Positions 11,401 through 20,154 of a stretch of DNA of 64,000 bases are shown here, in pieces (the stretch's first letter is position 1; each line of letters opens with the position of its first letter). The notes beneath the pieces are model-generated. The model was not told the DNA's origin. It was given only the letters and a program-made list of their open reading frames with translations, and searched no databases. The translations under genes were made by a program, and so were the position numbers. The stretch is taken from contig NW_005178414.1 of the NCBI RefSeq assembly GCF_000341285.1, positions 1 through 64,000 on the forward strand, written 5' to 3'. Source of the DNA: Galdieria sulphuraria. Lineage: Eukaryota; Rhodophyta; Bangiophyceae; Galdieriales; Galdieriaceae.

Positions 11401-14136
11401 AAGGATGCTCTGCTCCTGATGCAACGGTGGATTGCATCGTCGAATGCACGAAAGTATAGTTCTGCATCACGTGGCTCTTCTATTTTTCGTACAAGTTTTC
11501 ATGATCGGTCCAGTCGTGAAGAGTCTTTTACAGTAGAAGACCTACAAGACCGCATCAGAAAGCTTTCTCTCATCTGTGTCACGGTCTTGTTGGGATATGC
11601 TGAGTCATTTGGCATTTCGAAGGAAGTATTTCATTCTGTAAGCTTTCATTTGGATTCCTTATTGAGTAATGTACTCGAGGAGCTTAAGATTTTTGACTCA
11701 AATAGATTGGAAAAACTGCAGTGTGACTATTCCATGCTGAAACCTGCTATCGTACAGATACTGAGTTTTGATAATCGGTCGTTAAGAATCCTGATGGAAC
11801 TTAGCGTTTTACCATCCAACCATTCAAATGAGGTCGTTGCATATCATGCTGTTCTTTTACTACTTGAGTACATTCACCGTCATTATGATAGAGAAGAAGT
11901 GTCCCTAAGAAGTGACAAACTCTGCATAGAGCTTTTTTCTCTTGTTTATTTTGTAATGGGATGGGATAGAGAGTGTCTCTTTCCACTGGCATTGAAGTCC
12001 CTTGTATCTCTTGTCTCTGTTGCCACGAAAAATTTTACATATGAATTCTCACTAGAGTTCCATGAGTATTTTCCTAGTCTATGTCAGGACGAGAATTTTA
12101 TCAACGATATATCGAAGAGGAGTGCTATATTGTGTGCGGAAGTGGCAAGTAATATTGTCAGCTCTGTCTTCGCAAAGATCGAACAAAGCATCAAGGACAA
12201 CGCTGAATATGATCATTCTCGGATACTTTCCTTTTTAGAGCCATGGCTTGAAAGAGGAGATATCGCAGAATGTACAATAGAAGAACTGCTTTCTCTAGAA
12301 GAAACCACATATGAAACATTTCGTGATAGCAAGCTTATTTTGAAGGCGTTTGATGCTCTGTGGCATGCATTGGGTTATCGTAAGGACAACTTACAAAGAG
12401 CCTTGAATGTGCTTTTTATTGCGACTCGCCAAAAATTGAAACAATCCAACAAAAGAAACAACGAAATACTAGAGTTGATAAAGAGGGCCGCAGTAAAGTT
12501 GAGTGAAAATCGTGTTGGCTTCTTTTTATTGAACATATTATCGTATGTTATCCCTAGTCACGTCATCGAAGATCTAATGAATTCTTGTAAAGAAGCGGTT
12601 CCAGAATGCGAGCGTAATAGACAATTCGACGACATTCCAATTGTGGTTGTTCTGTTATCGGAAACGATTCAGAGAAATAGCGAAGACATTCGGGCATTCC
12701 TTCCAATCATCTTTCATTTATCTATTTTTACACAAACGTCGAATAATATTTCCCAACAGAAGCATGGAAGACTGCTGCTAGCAAATGTTTTGTCTCGCTT
12801 CTTGCTTCCCCATATCGAGCGTTGTTGTAGACAAGATATATGGAGACAGTGTGTTCAGTTATCAGCACAAATTGCTGCAGATATGCAACAGCTTTCCATG
12901 CAGTGGAATCCTCAAGATATTGCTTGCTCTCCAGAAGAGATGTTGAGTCCAAGAGATGGAGATTTACACTTGTTCAGTTTCTTAGAAAAACTCATTGGAC
13001 TGTCCTCCTATGGTGAACCTCAACTTCGAACCTTGTGGAGTCGTCATTGTTTAGCATTGATCAAATATCGCCTTGGCCAAACATTAGGAGTTGTATCGCT
13101 AAGATTATATCGTCTGCTGGGTCCTTGTTTGGACAAGGATTCTGTTGACACTTTGTTGTCATGCGCAAAGAACGAATTCTTTTCTAATAATCCTGATCGT
13201 TACAGAATCTCTCATTTATTACAAATATTGTACCTGTTGGCAACAAAAGTTGAGAAGGAGAATTTGGTTACCGTTCCGCCAATGCTTTCGTTTGCATTTG
13301 AGTTGAGTTGCTCTAATGAACCTTGGATAAGACTTCATGCAGCGTATTTATTTATGAAGCTATATTCTACAGGAAACTCAGTTGGTGAAGGTATCTTTAA
13401 TCAACTCGTAGAAACAGAGTTTTATAGTGGACTGCACAATTCTCCAACCATTCTTGAAATCTGCAAGTTGGCGATATCCACAACACAGTTGCAGAAATCT
13501 GAACACGTGATCTTCATTTATCTCACCTTGCTACTACGCTTACCTTGGCGCCCGGAGACATCGAAACAGAAAAACTGTCTTGTGCCAGTAATTGTAACAA
13601 GTTTTATTTTTCTAACGACTTTGCTGGTTTCTCAAAACGACCATCAAAAAACAGAAGACCAAGTTCTCCAGCTCTATCGTCAAACGATTTCCGACACTGA
13701 TTTGCCGGTGATTCGAGTAGAACATCAAAATAATTCGATAGCTTACTTTAGAATAACCTGCGTGCATCTTTGCTATATTCTGAAACGCCTACATTTATCC
13801 TCTCTGGCGGAGACCTTACAAAACTTTTGCAATTCTAGAAAATATTGGAAAGTGGAAGATTTCTTATATCAACTGAGATCTCCTCTTTTATCATTTTGGC
13901 TTGAAAATACTCAAACTTGCCACAGCTTGTTAGTAGCTTGGTTAGAAACCAACAACTCTCTGTCTTATCGTCGCGGGGTTTTGCGTTTGATTGAGGCAAT
14001 TCTTGTACAAGCTGGACAACAAAATAATTTATCGAAATTGCTCAGTTCTTCGTCGGACATTTTGAAAATACTTATTTCATTGGTAGACGGTGCTTTGCAT
14101 GAAGAAGTCATTCACCTGTTAGAGCTTTTAGATTAA
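8401..14136 (+). CDS. Furry/Tao3/Mor2-like giant cell-morphogenesis protein
   Basis: One uninterrupted reading frame of 1,911 residues, the longest exon in the window. The first true ATG is at 8401; a frame opens a few codons earlier. It is a HEAT/ARM-like helical repeat protein with no enzyme motif. The N-terminal 500 residues follow the Furry pattern: a conserved block around LSILKGLRISLLDSSF, then IKHMIADNISVLLL, then WYKTIDDLYSLLQKWL, then a block ending in HFSPLIWINLLEEWW. Later segments also follow the Furry layout. Furry proteins scaffold NDR/LATS kinases with Mob and control polarised growth, microtubules and cell separation. Most orthologues exceed 2,000 residues. No NDR kinase or Mob gene is nearby. 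The assignment rests on pattern recognition, so another large HEAT-repeat family cannot be excluded. Confidence 0.65.
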   Translation: MVGRNGASSTKRSSFMSKTNSVSQSLVAYEETPNLAERRAHLCQQAVKHLQKVTLEVAKKGERHLVANIYRQNIEKDFRLLRCMDCLLTVSHHCRSYAVSLIIEWMKEFQSNSNNSKFFLEELISIDGDGILLYVCQLRTLQLLLDKMFLEKCEIPKNLLDDILSLTVEELINLAKNWDNECSPQIGFVLMVCSDFLGSLSMFSLHEILIRFQGKMLNSAGSTSLSSLFSLRDSENENLFYLSILKGLRISLLDSSFIKSSTQLLEFYRSLLTGTRSTAIKHMIADNISVLLLQNVQFELCESTSMAKWYKTIDDLYSLLQKWLTKPKHMAKGFPVCALLLKAKHVDVLKKELWPFIMRCCKQYEDSKELQLRIATAKALSHALKMYITTKDTSSILTEQLEQILKKLLSPDRMFSQACKDLYDILAKCVMIVIHFSPLIWINLLEEWWQNNKLFSLSEVSYVFYQVAAFSLKDELLLRDEDLCDDGMFDKSQSAVDWSPENKLKLAQMSCKILRATYAYLDRTKSQVLSTLDPSDVHCLLKLQLKGVHCLLSSICEKEMQSLYAPVTDMACQTDCCFIHEAESLLLDMCNQAEDAEESVLYQISLKFNFRKSNPLDLSYSHVGRVIQVFNQVLTLQNRTESSKLVEKSIGGNLRTLLLRFQETSVLLYFLPSVDLRRNLRDSLTLIQTLMFGRTCSELEAFSAEDKLVEMHLEELKPRSTSRGTNDELSYEFSSTARFSRFLCTWRSFLSFTVRQSPENSKAGIVNAEQMLLYLNGNFEQSFQSNVKLHDRFPGFQIVNISFLESIELYFSLFFYILCSIHEQCKLASSGITGESRSQLRKIFQSVLSPSLLGIDGTKSPLCTIYSTRLLEALKNVPSDLSLCIALEAEELTFSSPHVQQTKGRSKRQKDHYRIYYTKILLALLSTLNETDKCCMNNGVLELYSRFFSKMLQIMGQSVENPQNPFDLMALRETFCLCLLKALSAFIAISSFSVHFKGIWKDALLLMQRWIASSNARKYSSASRGSSIFRTSFHDRSSREESFTVEDLQDRIRKLSLICVTVLLGYAESFGISKEVFHSVSFHLDSLLSNVLEELKIFDSNRLEKLQCDYSMLKPAIVQILSFDNRSLRILMELSVLPSNHSNEVVAYHAVLLLLEYIHRHYDREEVSLRSDKLCIELFSLVYFVMGWDRECLFPLALKSLVSLVSVATKNFTYEFSLEFHEYFPSLCQDENFINDISKRSAILCAEVASNIVSSVFAKIEQSIKDNAEYDHSRILSFLEPWLERGDIAECTIEELLSLEETTYETFRDSKLILKAFDALWHALGYRKDNLQRALNVLFIATRQKLKQSNKRNNEILELIKRAAVKLSENRVGFFLLNILSYVIPSHVIEDLMNSCKEAVPECERNRQFDDIPIVVVLLSETIQRNSEDIRAFLPIIFHLSIFTQTSNNISQQKHGRLLLANVLSRFLLPHIERCCRQDIWRQCVQLSAQIAADMQQLSMQWNPQDIACSPEEMLSPRDGDLHLFSFLEKLIGLSSYGEPQLRTLWSRHCLALIKYRLGQTLGVVSLRLYRLLGPCLDKDSVDTLLSCAKNEFFSNNPDRYRISHLLQILYLLATKVEKENLVTVPPMLSFAFELSCSNEPWIRLHAAYLFMKLYSTGNSVGEGIFNQLVETEFYSGLHNSPTILEICKLAISTTQLQKSEHVIFIYLTLLLRLPWRPETSKQKNCLVPVIVTSFIFLTTLLVSQNDHQKTEDQVLQLYRQTISDTDLPVIRVEHQNNSIAYFRITCVHLCYILKRLHLSSLAETLQNFCNSRKYWKVEDFLYQLRSPLLSFWLENTQTCHSLLVAWLETNNSLSYRRGVLRLIEAILVQAGQQNNLSKLLSSSSDILKILISLVDGALHEEVIHLLELLD

Positions 14137-14156
14137 GAGTATAACTCGTAGTACAG

Positions 14157-15095
14157 ATGGCAAGACATAGCGATAACGAGAGCGATGGTGCTTCGAACTC
14201 AAGCTACTCTGCTTCAACCAGCAGAAGACGAAGTGAACGCTTAAGAAGGAAATATGGAGATAACTTGGAACGTTTTAGTTATTCAGTTTCGCCCAGTCCA
14301 TCAAAGAGAAAACGCGTGAAAAAACCAGTACAAGGTCAGTTTAGTGGTCAAAAGGTGGATGAAGAACTTGTGGATAAGTTACAGACGACCAAATCGTCAA
14401 TTTTGGAAGAACTTGAACCCGTACTCGAAGAGAAGAGTAATCAACAAGTAGATTCAACTTCCAAATCCTCATCAACAAATTGTATCACTGGTTTTTCTGT
14501 TTTTGGTGCGGAGACAAGAGCTACAGTTGATGAACTGTCTGGGGACGTTGGTAGATTAGATAGAGCTCTACCTTTTTGTGACCTGGTTGAGCAGTATGAG
14601 GAATTTTGTAGACAGTTGCAGCCATATTTATATCCAGATTACACTGTTGCAGCTTTCCAAGTTGCTAAGGATCTCTATCTTGTTCGAAAATGGTCCTTTA
14701 TTCGAGTTGTTCCATTAGTTAAACTGCAACGATATGTAATCGTTGGCTCTCCAAATTTGTTTCATAGTCAGACGCCATGTTTATACTCGGTTATCCCAGT
14801 TCCTACAGATTCCATGCTAAGTCCAGCAATGTAAGCTGTCAAGTTTTGAATGTTTTCACTTTTTAATGAATGAAATTTTAGAATGAATGTTCTAGTCCAC
14901 GAAGGAATGAAGGAGAAATTTGGACATAAAATGACGGCTTGTATTTTTGCAATTATTGAAAATGACACCACAACTTCATATTATCGTATAACGAACTCTT
15001 TTGACGACTTGATTTCTGAGACAGGAATTTTTGAGTCGATAGGCGAGAATACAAACGAGGATTCTGAAAAATTCAAAGATTTGGATGATGTATGA
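14157..15095 (+). CDS. TSEN15: tRNA-splicing endonuclease subunit Sen15
   Basis: Two exons, 14157-14830 and 14882-15095, with a 51-nt intron, encode 295 residues. The first 120 residues are a low-complexity, serine- and charge-rich tail. The rest fits the Sen15 fold: DYTVAAFQVAKDLYLVRKW, YVIVGSPNLF, SVIPVPTDSML, and after the splice CIFAIIENDTTTSYYRIT. Sen15 pairs with Sen34 in the heterotetramer that cuts introns out of pre-tRNAs and has no catalytic residues itself. Cyanidiophyte tRNA genes are known for unusual introns, which gives this complex extra interest. It starts only 20 bp after the Furry-like stop codon. Confidence 0.75.
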
Positions 15096-15146
15096 ATTTT
15101 AATATTTAAGATATTAATGTCTTTTGATATTTTTGGAATAAGTGGA

Positions 15147-15883
15147 TCACTTTCTTTTCCATTTTGGCAGTGTTCGTTGGATTCTCTTCTTCCATTTCTT
15201 AGGGTTCACAAGTTTCTGTTTCTCTGTTTGAATCTTTTTAAATCTTTCTTTGGTCCTCGTTCTTAGATCAGGATCTGACAAGAATTCTTCCACAAATGTG
15301 TTCTTTCTTTCCTTTCTCGGCAGTCTATTTGAAAAAAATTCTTCAGGTTGATCTTGAACAGTGCCGACCTGAAAATAAACTGTCAACTTAATCTTTTTTT
15401 TCAATTGTCTTCACAACGCACCTGATAAAACCTATGAGATGACTTCTCCGTGCCTAAAGACTTGTAGAATCTATTCGGATAAATAAATCTACGTAAATGC
15501 AACAACTTGACTGCCTTTTGTGTTTCAATATCGTTCGATGGGATGGCCGGCATATTGAACCAGTCTCTTCCCAACGTTTCTCTCTTTTTCTTCATCTCTC
15601 TTTGTTGCTCTTGGTTAAAAGTTGCCCAGTTAATATCTATAAGAGAGTCTAGTCGCTCGTTTCGTATGGTAAAGGGTACGATGGGCTTCTCTGAACGATG
15701 GGTTGACAATATCAACTCATCGTTGTCTTGTTCCAGCAACTTTTGACTCCACGGCGTCGATAACTGCTGCATCCACTTTTCTATCTTTCCATATTCGGAA
15801 GAGACTTGTTTGTCATCATTATCGTTTTCTAATTCTGGTAGGAGCCTTATGACTTCTTCATTAGTGCTGTTGTCGTGACTCAT
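15147..15883 (-). CDS. FCF2: rRNA-processing protein FCF2
   Basis: Two exons separated by an intron at about 15370-15421 whose donor is GTGCGT. The 5' exon carries an acidic leader and then the Fcf2 signature GRDWFNMPAIPSNDIETQKAVKLL and RRFIYPNRFYK (quoted in parts). After the splice FYQ-VGTV it continues EEFFSNRLPRKERKNTFVEE and a lysine-rich end, PKKWKKRIQRTLPKWKRK. Fcf2/TdIF2 belongs to the SSU processome environment and is needed for early cleavages that release 18S rRNA. The length, about 225 residues, is close to yeast Fcf2. It converges on TSEN15, with 51 bp between the stop codons. Confidence 0.88.
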
Positions 15884-15989
15884 TTCTTTTCACACCAAGT
15901 GGAAATTACTACGTTCTATCCATCATTCTTTAAGAGTCACTAGAGTCTTTTTCATAAGAGTCGATTTATTGAAAACAAAAGGACAAATT

Positions 15990-16426
15990 TTACTCTGAAG
16001 CAGCGACAGTTTCTTTAAGGTACTCTAAAAGATAGTTGAGACCTTCCGATTGCTCACCAAAGTCTCTTACTACCACACAAGAACAAGCTACCACTTTGGT
16101 AGCTTTTCCTTCCTGATCGATCTTGCACAACCCTGCCCATTCTCCAAGTTGTTTCCTCTCTGGTACTTTGACCAAGTTGACACTTTGTTCGGCACACAGA
16201 GCCTCTACTAAACTGGGAATCCCAGGTTGATCACAGTCTTCCGCAAGAATAACCAACTGTGCCTATAACGCCAAAAAAGATGAGTATTTTCGGGAAAAAA
16301 AGGATTACTTACTTGACCAGCTTCAATGCAACGGACTGATTCGCGGATCCCTTTAGTAACGCCATCAAAAATAAGGGCCTTTTTTAAAACTTCTTGAATC
16401 GCTTGCAATAATTCAGTATCTGCCAT
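15990..16426 (-). CDS. RPS12: 40S ribosomal protein S12 (eS12)
   Basis: Two exons with a 50-nt intron near 16264-16313 encode a protein of about 128 residues. Exon 1 reads [20 protein letters not shown] and ends IEAGQ. Exon 2 resumes [19 protein letters not shown] and contains [19 protein letters not shown] and [11 protein letters not shown]. This is the L7Ae-like eS12 of the 40S beak. The splice site at AGQ-AQL is a natural one for the family. An ORF reading through the intron is short and not conserved. Confidence 0.95.
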
Positions 16427-17191
16427 ATTGTTTGGTTGTCCCCACTTGTAAAGATATCACAAAGGGTCCTCCAACCGGTATCGTTTTATGCAGTTCCTCA
16501 GAACACTCTTAGCCAGAAACACGGTGAATTTCCGGCAATGCTTTCCTATTGAAATGCAAAAAGAGGACGTCGACGGAGTTGATGAGAAGAGAGGAGGACG
16601 GACTGTTGTATTCTTCTTCTCATGATGGATGTGCATTTTTGTTGTTTGAAAGTGTCGTTTTATCCTTATAAAAAACATTAAAAAATAGGGTGGCTAAGGC
16701 TTCGTATATTTCACAGTTTTTAAAGCAAGCGTTATCCACAAAATAGAAACGCGAGAATAAGAGCCTTAGTTTTCAAGTTTCAAAATTTTCGCCTACAGTT
16801 CCGTTGAATATCAATGTAAAGTATAACCGCAAAATGTCATTGCTCTAACCCTTCCTAGTTCTACTGAAATGTTGCATAGAAGTAAAAACTCTCTCTCAAA
16901 TTTAACTCCAATCTACTTCGATACTTTAAGTATGGATAATCAAGCTTGCTCCATGTATATATATATATACAAGGCAAGCTATCTTACATGAAATAAACGA
17001 GATGGGAGATTGCTTCATGAAGTTGTATCCTCCTCCTCCCCCCTCCTTGTAACTGAAATGATTTCCGTTAATCGATCATCTGACCGAAACGACACTCACC
17101 TGTTGCAAAAGAAAAAGTCGCTTCTCTCAATAACATCTTGAAAAGATACATGTGTGCAAAATTAAACCAAGTTACATAACAAATTGCTTCT
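16427..17191. other. Spacer upstream of RPS12 and the PP2C-like gene
   Basis: A 765-bp divergent intergenic region. It includes a perfect palindrome, TGTATATATATATACA, near 16954-16970 and a pyrimidine-rich run (CCTCCTCCTCCCCCCTCC) near 17029-17046. A minus-strand frame at 16457-16678 starts with an ATG and is basic and serine-rich, but it looks like the RPS12 leader region and resembles no family I know. I find no RNA gene here. Confidence 0.35.
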
Positions 17192-18397
17192 ATGCAACGA
17201 GATATACCAACTTCCACTTTTGGAACAGGAGAATGGAAAAACGGTTCCATAGTACAAACTGGTTATTTTCAAAAGGCCTCTTTGCAACAAAAATATACTA
17301 TCAGGCAAATAGTAAAAACATTTGTTCTGGATGATAACAAGGAAATAAGAGTATTTGCAATCATGCCAAACTTAGCGTTGTATAATGATATGGTAACACT
17401 ATCTATCGCATTCACCTAGAAACTTCAAATACAGCTCATTTTATTTAGGATCCAAACTTTGTTGAAAAGCTGCTGGAAAAAACCTTTGCCACGAGGAAAT
17501 CGTTCAATACGTAAGAATATGTTGTGTATTGGGAATGAATCCAAACCAATTTATAGGATCCTTCAAGAAATGTTCAACACTTGCCGTTCTGTAAAAGAGC
17601 GCCTTACCATTGCAAATAGACAAGCAAGGCCACCGTCTCTTGTATCAACTCCCATGAATGATAAAGGAGTTATTCTCGCTTTCGACGACAACCAACTCTA
17701 CGTAGCTTATTGGAACGCTATCACCATCATCGTTGTTCATTTCGGACAAAAAGCTAGATTACTGCCACCCAACGAATACTTTAAAAATAACTGGTCATTA
17801 GCAAAGACTCATCAGATACAAGTAACCAGGATTAACTTGCAACCTCAAGATGAGTATGTTGTGGTTGCAAGTGATAGCCTTTTACAATATCTGACTTTGG
17901 AAGGTATTATGAGAATGATAAATAGGTTGTTGCGCAAAAATGTTCCTATACAGAGTATAGCCGAATCTCTGGTAAACGCTGCTTGTAGTTTAGGTTATCG
18001 AGGAGAACTTGCTCTGCATTTGATACTACTAAGAAAGCCAGAATGGAACTTAGATGTCTGTGTACACGGTGGAAATATTTACAACACGTTGCGTGGTTAC
18101 CTTCCTCACTGTTCCCAAGACTATTTCAGTTCTGGTGTTTCCTCTGCTTCTGAAAGTACAAAGACAACATCACATCGTGACAAAATAAGTGTAAATAGTC
18201 TCTATGAAAGAAAGATAGTGTCAGATGACTCCGTTTTATCATCAACTCCTTACTATCCATCAACTTCAAGAGAAGAACCAAAAAAGGACCTCCAAAGCGA
18301 GGATAGGAAAGATAGTTCTACTTTTTGTCATTCCAAAGAAGATGTTGAGGATTCTTTGTTACAGCTTATAAAAGGGAACAGTCATGTTGTATCATAG
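17192..18397 (+). CDS. PP2C-like protein, probably a pseudophosphatase
   Basis: Three exons (17192-17392, 17449-17510, 17557-18397; introns 56 and 46 nt) encode 367 residues. The centre follows the second half of a PP2C fold: GVILAFDDNQLYVAYWNA where active enzymes have the strand G-x-A-L-x-x-x-x-L-x-V-A-N-x-G, then a strand leading to DEYVVVASDSLLQYLTLEG, the counterpart of the usual ASDGLWD, and finally GYRGELALHLILLRKP for the final core strand. Metal-binding aspartates of active PP2Cs are not recognisable: the DGHGG box is missing and ASDGLWD has become ASDSLLQ. The C-terminal 90 residues are serine-rich and probably disordered. A TAB1-like regulatory role would be one possibility, but the sequence does not show it. 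Confidence 0.5.
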
Positions 18398-18514
18398 TCA
18401 CTCGTTTTTTGAGAAATAACCCAAAGAGCGCCAAATTTCATTTTCAAGCATTGTTGGAACTTTGAGACATCGTAAGTTCCTTTGTGTAGCAAACTCGTCC
18501 AGCAGTCCCCAAAG

Positions 18515-20091
18515 ATGACAGAAACTAGTACAAGCCGTCAAGAAGCACTTTCACAGTATGGTGGAGTTTCACTAGCGGGTACTGGCGCCAGTTCAGGAAC
18601 AGGGACACTTCGTGTTCACTCTGGAGGAATTAGTTGGCGAGCTAAAGAAACTGCTAGAACTGTCGATATTGATAAAGAAAACTTGTTAAGTCTTCGATGG
18701 ATAAGAGGAGCTAGAGGCATGCAACTTGTCTGTGTTCTCAGGGGTGACAATACCAACCGTTTTGAAGGGTAAGAAGTTAGCCACCAACAAGTTGGTTTGC
18801 TCATACCTTGTGTAGTTTTCGTGAACAAGATTTCGAAGTGGTCAATGAGAGCTGCAAAGAAAAGCTGAGTTTGGAAGTGAAAAGGGCTCCTCAACCCATT
18901 AAAGGTTGGAACTGGGGTGATGCAGAGTTGAGGGGCAGAGCTCTTATATTTCATTCCGCAGAAGGTGTAGATGCCTTTGATGTTCCACTAGAAGAAGTCT
19001 CCCAAGTCCAAATGCCGTCTTCTTCCGAAGTGGCCTTGGAATTTCACGTGGACGATACTGCAGCTAAAACAGACGAGTGCCTGGTTGAGCTTCGCCTATA
19101 TGTTCACAACGAGAGTCATGCAGCAGATTTGTATAAGGGCATTCTCAAAAGTGCAGAATCTTCGTTTACTGGTGAATCGCTCATTAATTTTGTCGATATG
19201 CCTCTACTAGTTCCCCGTGGACGGTATGAGGTAGATTTATATCCAAATCATCTCAAGTTACACGGCAAGTCCTTTGATTACAAAATACTTTACACTGCGG
19301 TCACGAGAATGTTTCTACTTCCGAAGCCAGATGAAGCTCACATTACTTTTGTTGTCAGTTTGGATCCACCAGTTCGACAAGGTAATACTTTGTATCCACA
19401 TTTGGTATTTCAGTTTCAGAAAGATGAAGAAGTTGATGCAGAATTTGCACTGACAGAAAATGAACTGAAATCTCGGTATCCCAATTTGGTTGGAGTCTCT
19501 GGTGGAGCTACTTGGGAAGTATTCTCGAAGATTTTGAGAGAACTTACTAAGAAGCCTTTACATTCTCCCATCAGTTTTAAGAGTCATCGTGGACAGAGTG
19601 CTGTACGTACTGCGCTTGGAGCCAATGATGGTTATTTGTTTTTCTTGGAAAACTGTATGTTTTTTGTGAACAAGCCACCCACTTACATTCGTTTTGAAGA
19701 CGTTGAAATGATAGAATTCAAAAGAATGGACTTGGAACGGAGATTTGACCTGCAAATAACTTTGTCGAGTGGTCATAGTTTACTTTTTAGTAATATTGAC
19801 CGTCCTGAATTCGATAATATATATACTTTTCTGGAGGAGAAGAGGCTACCCATGTCCACTATTAAGGAAGCTTTCAAGAGACAACGAACACCAGCTGAGC
19901 AACAAGATGACAATTTGGACGATGAAGATGATGAACAAGAAGAAGAAGAAGAAGACGAAGATTTTGATCCGAACAAAAAGATTGAAGAAAGTGATGACGA
20001 GGGTGAAGCGGGTTCTACACAGGATAAGTCAGAATCTGCCGAAAGCGCTGAAGAAGAAGAAGAAGAAGAAGAAGAAGAAGAAGGAGATTGA
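18515..20091 (+). CDS. SSRP1: FACT complex subunit SSRP1/Pob3
   Basis: Two exons, 18515-18768 and 18816-20091, with a 47-nt intron, encode 509 residues. The start chosen is the first ATG, opening MTETSTSRQEAL. The protein follows the Pob3 order: N-terminal PH-like module (GTLRVHSGGISWRAKET), dimerisation part (QPIKGWNWGDAELRG), tandem PH middle domain (LLVPRGRYEVDLYPNHLKLHG; GQSAVRTALGANDGYLFF) and an acidic tail of glutamates encoded by GAA repeats. There is no HMG box, so it is of the yeast Pob3 type, where HMG activity comes from a separate protein. With Spt16 it would reorganise nucleosomes. It converges with the P450, with 63 bp between the stop codons. Confidence 0.93.
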
Positions 20092-20154
20092 GCATTTTAT
20101 GATTACTTCCTAATGCTAAAATATATTTCAATGTTCTCAGGTGTCATTGAGATA

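Noticed and set aside
19773-20113. Open frames antisense or frameshifted over the SSRP1 acidic tail
   Set aside because: They arise from the GAA repeat that codes for glutamate and yield only poly-lysine or poly-serine.
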